The notes under the pieces are model-generated. The model did no database searches. It worked only from the letters and a program-made list of their open reading frames with translations, and was not told where the DNA came from. This document shows positions 56,846 through 64,000 of a stretch of 64,000 nt of DNA, piece by piece (positions within the stretch are counted from its first letter, which is position 1; each line of letters opens with the position of its first letter). A program made the translations under genes and the position numbers. This DNA is from Marchantia polymorpha subsp. ruderalis (Eukaryota > Streptophyta > Marchantiopsida > Marchantiales > Marchantiaceae): NCBI GenBank assembly GCA_037833965.1, contig AP031357.1, positions 13,660,001-13,724,000 of the forward strand. Direction: 5' to 3'.

Positions 56846-59561
56846 CGTTCGTCCGAGGGTGGAGGGATGGGTGGCCGACGGAATTCGACAATTCGTCTCG
56901 CGCGAGCGATCGAATTCTTCGCGGGGACGAGTGCTGGAATCGAGCAACCCTTGGCTCCGGATCCACGCGACGACTCCCTCTGCTCGTGCTCGTTCTCGTG
57001 CTAGTGCTCGAGTCCCCTCCCCCGATCCGACCGATTCTCTGACTGCCGCTGTCTCTCCGGCCTCGCCTTCGCCTTCTCTTTGTCTTTCGTGAGTCTCGCT
57101 GCGGCTCCTCCTTCGCTTTGGCCAGTTTCGCTTTGCTTCGCTTTGTTTGGGCTTCTGCGAGGGGCAAGCAGGCGTTCCGTTCGGGGCCTAGGGATTGGTT
57201 GTTCGCATACCGTTCCCTGTGCCGCGCGGTCGCCCTTTCTGCGACTTTGACGGAACATTCGCAGTGTCGCAATGATGCCCTTCTTATTTTCGCAATTTAT
57301 CCAACACCTTGTAATCATCTCTCCAGTGAATTTTTTTACAATTTTTAAAGTTTTTTCTATATACACATATTTACTTACCCAGAGACTTCACTGAATTTCT
57401 CAGGTCCATAAAAAAAACATGAATGAACCATAGTCTGGAATTTTATCTTCGGCATTTCATTCATAGTCTTATGGTTAGGAAAAGAGAGTTGTTCATATTG
57501 GTAAAAGAGGACTGCGAAGGTTTAGGTTGAAGAAATGTCATTCAGTAGATTTGTGCAGTCAGTTAGGATTGGTCATGACTAACAAATCGATCAACAATAC
57601 TCTCTAGCTTTCTTGTCGAGAAATAATTTGTTAAATGATAGATATCCAAATTTACCCACGATTACTAGTCATAAGTCAATTGACATCTCATACTTTAATT
57701 AGCTTCACGTAGTGTTTTAAAAATTCTCAACGTTCTGAACTCCTCTGTGAGATACTAACCATGAAATTTGATAACATAACGATTGCTCACCATTTACAAT
57801 AATTTTAACCATGCTATCATTTAGGGAGATTATTATCTACACAATGATGTGAGCTCTATCAGCATAAAAGTAGGCGGATGTCAAGATTCAGACACCTTGA
57901 GCTTACTAGCATTTAAGTAAATTTATATCAGTCTTCACTTCTTGGATTTTATGTTAGTGATTATGTACACTTGTAGCCTAATTCACCAAATACAATAGAG
58001 ATTGTTAACAATCACATGATTTTTATAAGTACAAAGAGTTTTAGTTAATGCAGTTAACTATCGGAGATGTGTGATGATGAGAATTTGAAGTATCATATGT
58101 ATAGTAGTGAGATATGTAATTTCCTATCATGGTAGTCTTGTTGGAAACTAGTTCGGTGGATGTATGATGCTTGTAGAAGGTATGACATATGTCATACACA
58201 ATATTATGTTATATGTCATGTTTTACAGCTCATTTTATCAATTTTCATGAGTGTTAGATATGTTTTCAAGACAAACTAATATGCAAAGTGATTTTCATTA
58301 CCTTGTGGATGCATGTAAGTGACACACACTGCATATAAGTATCCTATTGTATTACAAATGTCATGTTATGTTATTGGACAATGTGATAATATTGTGTTAA
58401 CGTAGGTAGTCCCAAGTGAAAGCAGATGCAATTGTGGTACATCTGTGTAGATTGCGAAGAAGATCTTTATATGAAGATGGTTGATATACACTAACGTACG
58501 TTGCGATGGAATATCTATGTGAGTTACTATTATTTTGACTGTTATTCGTATGTCTTGTGTATACTGCGTATACTCATTGGATATCTTTACATATCCAATA
58601 AGTTGGTATTGAAAGTAAAGTTGACTTCATTGGCATTTGACTTCTTGCGATGATCAACAGTGCATTGATTAGACTCATGGCTCATGGCGTACAGGTCATA
58701 TGGTTTGATGCTGAATTTTGTTCAATATAATAATGAACTATGTTCATTCAAGCTTGTATAAAAGATTTCTTACGACTCCTAATAGATTTGTATGTTTAAA
58801 TCTCTTTTCATCCTAGAGTGATGACTTGAATGAACTCGTGTATATGTCGTATGTTCTCTCTAATGATCAGGGAACTATGCAAATCGTAGTGTGTGTGTGT
58901 GCTCTGTTGTTGAGAAATCTAATTAATTTCGTACTCTTGGCCACAAATTGTTTGCACCGTAGGGGAATTTCCGTCAGATGAACTGAAGTTCGTGGGTTAT
59001 TAATTCACACATTCGACTCTAAATAAAATGTACCCAGATTTTGTAGCAATTTAAAATCTGGTCGGTTCACTAAGGAGTTTCATTGCCCGAAGCGTTAGGC
59101 CCTAAACTCTTCTTTTCAAAACAAGTAGTGTAACTTATTCCCTCAAACTCTATTATGTCCAGTTCAGTTCAATTGTGTGATGGAATCGGTGTTTCACGAA
59201 CAGAACAATGACAAGGTCTCAGCTCAACTAGTACAGACATGAAAGCGAGCTAATGAATCTGTGACAATCCAGCAAGATGATCAAACCAATATAATGATAA
59301 TGGGTTCAAGCAGAAATCGTACTCACGAGAGAAGATCAAATAAGATCTCAGAACAACAATTTAGGCAGCCACCGAACGCATATGAAAGACAACACAAAGG
59401 TTGACTCTTCCATATTTTTCATCATTCCTCGTAGTGAAGGTAAGAATACTGGCAGAGGTCTTCATGTGAAGAACAACTACCTGACCTACGAACCTTACAA
59501 ACAACCTCATATTTCCTGCACGAATCTTGCAATCATGAGGTTGGACCGAATTCATCAAGAA
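56846..59561. other. OSCP upstream region and AT-rich intergenic DNA
   Basis: About 56.85-57.3 kb is GC-rich and presumably carries the OSCP leader and promoter (minus strand). About 57.3-59.1 kb is AT-rich with no coding signal. About 59.1-59.56 kb is the likely 3' untranslated region of the minus-strand proton pump interactor gene. No RNA gene was recognised. Confidence 0.5.
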
Positions 59562-62500
59562 TTATAGTACATATCTTGCCATTGAGGCAAGCAGCCCAAA
59601 GAGTAGCACCAGACCCAAAAGTATAAAGAACCAAGTTTGCTGATAAAAAGCATCTTTCTTGGTTACGGAGCTGGGAACAGGAGGCGGCTTAACAATCTTT
59701 GGTTTCTGTTGAGCAGCAATTGCCCTCTTCCTCTGCTTCGAACTGGGTTTGCTTTCTGAGTGTGTTTGCTGGAAGACTACTTCAGGGCTAGCTTCAGCTT
59801 CTTCAATGACTTCTGTCGCAGTTTCCACCGGAGAGCTCACCCCATGAGAGGCTAATGGTGGACCCGAAGCGGCTTTTTTCCTTGCTCGTTTCTCCTTTTC
59901 CTGTACATTGCAAAATATTTAGCTACAGCTCATAGGACAAATTGAAAAGCATACACATACTCTACATGTGATCTACACATTGTTAAACCAGGTATCGTAT
60001 GAGCCAATGTATCCATTCTCGTAATTAACAGTACATCGGAACAGAAACATCGACAAAAACTAAAGTGTTGCCAAATCATGGCCAGTTTCGACACGAATAC
60101 TGAGGTTTAGCGATAACTTGGTTAAATTCCATACCTTCTCCTTCTTCTCTGCTTCCTTTTGGGCTCTGACTAGAGCCTTTGACTGTGACCTTTCTGCCAT
60201 TCTTTTCTTCCTCTCTTCGGCTTCCTTGGCTTTAGCCATCTCTTGCTGCCTCCGTTTCTCTTTATCTTCTGCTGCAGCTGCGGCGGCAACTGCGGGGTCA
60301 ACTTTGACCTCTTCTTGCTTGGTCGCTTCAGGTACAGGGGTTACGACAGGTGAAGCCTTCGTATGAGCAACGTTTCCATTTGAATTTGCAATAGGAGCCA
60401 TTTCTCGTTCCGCTTCCTTCTTGTGGGAGTCAGAAGTTGACACTGGACCAGAGGATTTTGGATCAGACGTTTTTGACTGAACTTTGGATTGCGCTTCTCC
60501 CTTCCGAGTATTAGATGTTCCCACCTCAGTCCTCGATTCCGCCATCATATCGTCATCTCCTGGAATCAGCGGTGGTTCTTCGTCAGGGCCTAATGATCTC
60601 CCATCGAATGTTGACAGCCGCTTCAACGTACTCCGTTCGTTGCTCTTGATATAATTTGCTCTAAATTCAGGGTTGTTGTTCCACATGTCTAGAACGCGTT
60701 CCACCTGCATCCAAAATCCTCCAGTTCATCAATCGTACCCAGTACAGAAAATTTCTTTGAAGTACTGGCCAATCAAATAAGATAAGATAACTAATAAGAT
60801 ACTCCCAGACACATCGTAAGACTAAATCACGCCATGATTACATTATATGAAAATGTCTGCCACAAAGATTTGATCAAAATGTTTAGAAGTGTCTTGGTTT
60901 ATGAGCTACCATTCATTCACTATACATTTATGCAGAGAAACCAACAAATAAAGACAAACCACAAGATGTATGTGACCAAATTCCCCGTCTGAAATTCTCT
61001 GGTCGTAAGAGGGCTCGGTTCGAATATAACATACAAACTTAGCCACAAAACCCAGGATGTAAGAATCCTTTTGGTTCTTAGAACCTACCGGTCAATAATG
61101 TGGGAAAGGACATGAAACTTTCACGCTCATATCTACCAGAAAATGAAACAAATCTGATAACACGCATTTGATAGTAGATAGAACAACCGGCAAACAATCG
61201 TTCTCATCGAAACGAGTATAGAGATATCCGTCAACAATACTCTGCTTGTCTATCCCAAATAGCTGTTCTAATATTTCTTGGGAAAAAAAAATGGATTCGC
61301 TAGAGTTCCTAAGAGTGGTTTGATACAAACATAGACTAATTGCCTACAAAAAACTTAAAGAAGGATCATCGTGTGAGCAACGCCAAAAGTGGAAAAAGAA
61401 TCAGACATGCAAAGTGACAAACAGAATATATACCTGAGCGTTACAGAGTTCTTCCACCAGTTTTTTCTCCTTCTTGAAGGCCAACTGCCTAACATTCTGG
61501 AAGTCGCGCTTGTTTTGATAAAATTCATCATTCTGTAATTCATGAGACAAACATTAGAATTCTACTTACAGGCCTTGGAGTGGTAGAGAATTTTCCATGA
61601 CCACGTTTATTAACAGGTGAACAACAGTAAAGGTGAACAACACTGTTGGATTCTAGTTCTAAATAATCAATTTCAATAACTCAAAATTAGGCTTAACACC
61701 ATTTGAGATATTTCAAAATGACCTGTTATAATGATATAGTTTACGACTGTGGCTCCCAATTTACTGAAGACATTAAGACGAGATACGAGGTATACATACA
61801 GGAAGACACCAAAACAATCTCAACTACTAAAAAAATCCTTATGAGAAGATTGGAATTCGATTATTGCCATCATTCGAATACGGAGTCTTGATCTAATGAG
61901 ACATAACTATCAAGAAGTGGGCACGATTTAGAAAATTTAGCAAACAGTTCTTCAGTGCCACGTGAAAGCTTCATATTGATCTCTTTCATGGAAGGAGGTT
62001 CTATTAAAAGAGTGACCCCTTTTCGTTCTCAATTAATCCTCAGCCTCCCTCTTCATCCCATCTTACTCCTCGTTAGTCACAACAAGGATTCATAAGTTTA
62101 CGTCAAACAAAAATGAAAAATACAAAGAAGAGCATAAAAGAGAACGAGTAGGTCCATGTTGAACAAACATAATAACCAATCGTCTCAGTCCAGTAGGAAT
62201 TCAATTACCCGGGCATTGTCTTGTCTCATGAGACGTGAACGTTCATCAAATGCTTCTTGTCGAGCACGACTAGCATCTGCCCAATCCTTCTGGACCTCAT
62301 TCACAGCGCGATCTGCTTTCTCGAACTCGTCTTCCGCAGCTCTGATCGCCTCGTACGCTGCATTTTGCTCTGCTCTCAGAGTTTCCAACTCAGCAATCAA
62401 GGGCTGCAACGAAGGCTTTTGAAGTTAGAGATGGAGCATCTGCACTTGTATGATCATGACGACTACATTTCCACATACTCAATAATTGAGATGACCTTGT

Positions 62501-63905
62501 CCAAAAAATACAATAGAACTCAGTTGATTTACTCACACTCAAACGTTGTTGAACTTCGTCTCGCTCGCCCAAAGATTCCGCGAACTCTGCATGGAGTGCA
62601 GCGTTTGCACATACCTCTTCCCGACAAGCCTTCAAGTTTTTAATATCTCGAAGCAGCTGCTTCTCTTCCTTCAAAGGTATACTTTCATGCTGAATCCTAT
62701 ATTCAAGGTACTTGATCTGACAAAATATCGAGACAATGACATCCGTTGTCAACCCACAATCTCAACTGTTGCACGAAGATTTTCTAGATCAATCACATCG
62801 AAAGTGTTTGAAGTCTTGTTCGGATTCAGGTCCTACCCTTTGGTCCAGCTCCTCCTCATTAGCAGGTAAATCTCGACCTTTGTCTCTTGCAAGTCGGCCT
62901 GCTTCTCTGAATCTTTTATTAGCAAGTTGCAGAGGTTCAATGTCGTCTCTCTTGCTCCGAACTGCTTCAGTACAAGCTCTCGCCTTCTCCCTAGCAGCTC
63001 TTAGCTTGTCGAGTGCTTCACCGCGAGCAGCCTGTAGGTATAATCAGATGCAAGACAGCTGTCAAAACCGAGAAGCTCAACAAACAGAGAAAAATCCGCT
63101 TCTACCATGAAGATGAGACGCAGCGAACAGATCGGCAACGAGGACATGATTCCATGCATTGCATGCACACTTTCTCTCAGGGATCTACTTTTCTGCCTCG
63201 TTGAAAGATCCCGACATGGATATACCGCAAAGGCACTACAACAGATCCACTCACCCTTTTCATTTGGAATGCTGCATTGATAAAGTCACGCTTCTCAGTC
63301 TTATCTTTCAAGCGCATCTCTGCCATCCTGATCTCCGCCTTCCCCTTGTTGTCAATCGGTCGGGGAATTTTGACCATCCAAAAAGAGTAGAGTTCAGGAG
63401 TAGGCGCCGCCTTGAAATCTGCTGCTTTTTCTTGGGCAGGACCTGGACCTAAAACACTTTCATCCCCTGCAACCTCCCAGCCGGTGTTTCCTTCCGCAGC
63501 TATCCAGTCAGAGCTCAAATTGGAAGGTTTACGACCTCCATCGGATACGATGCTGGGTGCATCACCATTAGACGTTCCGCTCGCAGCTTTGGCATTTCCT
63601 ACGACGTCATCACTAAGCACGGAGACTCCCGTGGCTTCGTCATTCTGGTCCCTCGGCATTTGAATAACCTCCTCGTCGGCACTGCTACTCGAAACCATTT
63701 CTTCTGTTTTGCCTTCTTGATAAGGCTGATTCTCTAGATCTAAAATCCCGTTCAATTTACCACTAGTTTCCTGCCCGCTAATCTTGCCATTTGTGGCCAG
63801 CGAAGGCAAATCGCTGACTCCATTAACCCCCGACTTCGCCGAGTTCCCATTTCTATGCACATGAGCGGCACTCTCGAGTTCTGGTGGCATGACTGCCCCG
63901 CCCAT
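59562..63905 (-). CDS. Proton pump interactor (PPI) family protein, 742 aa, seven exons
   Basis: Exons in transcript order: 63905-63255, 63031-62837, 62716-62537, 62403-62209, 61532-61434, 60704-60135, 59900-59562; all junctions are phase 0 and total 2229 nt. Layout: an acidic Ser-rich N-terminus (1-180); a short conserved block around FWMVKIPRP; a long coiled coil (about 190-480) containing YRIQHESIPLKEEKQ, the most conserved PPI segment; NDEFYQNKRDF; the LDMWNNNPEFRANY block; a Lys/Glu/Ala-rich region; and one C-terminal hydrophobic helix (WFFILLGLVLLFGLLA) in the last 23 residues that anchors the protein as a tail-anchored type. Arabidopsis PPI1 binds the autoinhibitory C-terminus of the plasma-membrane H+-ATPase and resides mainly on ER membranes. 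Start ATG 63905 gives MGGAVMPPE; the frame stays open to the window edge without another Met, so an upstream start outside is possible. The long N-terminal extension appears specific to this lineage. Confidence 0.9.
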
Positions 63906-64000
63906 CCACCCCGATCTCACACTATCTAGAGGTGTGATCCGTTTTTGACCACGATCTCCGCCGCAGCAAAACCCAGCCTCTGCTCTGCAAGCATCCGCGG
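63906..64000 (-). other. Upstream edge of the PPI gene
   Basis: The PPI frame continues upstream of its first Met to the window end with no stop. A leader and promoter are expected here and beyond, or a further N-terminal coding part; the window cuts off before this can be decided. Confidence 0.4.

Noticed and set aside
56093-57004. Plus-strand 303-codon frame opposite OSCP
   Set aside because: It is a shadow of the OSCP gene. The minus-strand translation has full family conservation and the plus-strand one has none.
1-64000. tRNA, rRNA, snRNA, CRISPR and conserved plant miRNA precursors
   Set aside because: I looked by eye for B-box-like GTTCGA contexts, U-snRNA upstream elements and cores of miR156/529, 160, 166, 171, 319, 390 and 408, and found none convincing. 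A tRNA or covariance-model scan would be needed to exclude them.

Overview
The window looks like nuclear DNA of a land plant. Six genes are interrupted by GT-AG introns or carry plant-specific families: an ANP/NPK1-type MAPKKK, a WRC-domain protein, a proton pump interactor with a C-terminal membrane anchor, a plant-type MAM33 protein, mitochondrial ATP synthase OSCP and a KDPG aldolase. Genes are sparse. GC-rich, microsatellite-rich leaders and flanks alternate with very AT-rich islands (about 2.6-5.1, 16.1-17.6, 19.0-20.4 and 57.3-59.1 kb). With the divergence from seed-plant homologues, this suggests a bryophyte, perhaps a Marchantia-like liverwort. That placement is inference; no species-specific marker was identified.

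Layout. A short gene at 0.85-1.07 kb (+) predicts a secreted eight-cysteine peptide. An AT-rich gap follows. The MAPKKK gene (7.28-13.70 kb, +) can be assembled from 17 exons into one open frame of 678 codons; one intron has a GC-AG boundary. Another AT-rich gap (13.7-21.0 kb) leads to a three-exon MAM33/p32-type mitochondrial protein gene (21.48-24.37 kb, +, 268 aa). A long GC-rich, G-quadruplex-prone region (24.4-30.7 kb) precedes a two-exon WRC-domain gene (30.67-32.64 kb, +, 458 aa) with a large Gln/His tract. About 17 kb (32.6-49.4 kb) then contains no recognisable gene but many microsatellites and hairpins. The KDPG aldolase gene (49.44-53.52 kb, +, nine exons, 322 aa) comes next, then the intronless OSCP gene (56.85-56.10 kb, -) and the proton pump interactor gene (63.91-59.56 kb, -, seven exons, 742 aa).

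There is no sign of an operon, viral cassette, CRISPR array or intact transposon. The genes appear functionally independent: cytokinesis/stress MAPK signalling, two mitochondrial proteins, an organellar sugar-acid aldolase, a probable nuclear regulator and a regulator of the plasma-membrane H+-ATPase. Exon models were built by hand from splice motifs, reading phase and family conservation. All coding models close in frame, which is the main support for the splice sites. No tRNA, rRNA or known miRNA precursor was recognised by eye.
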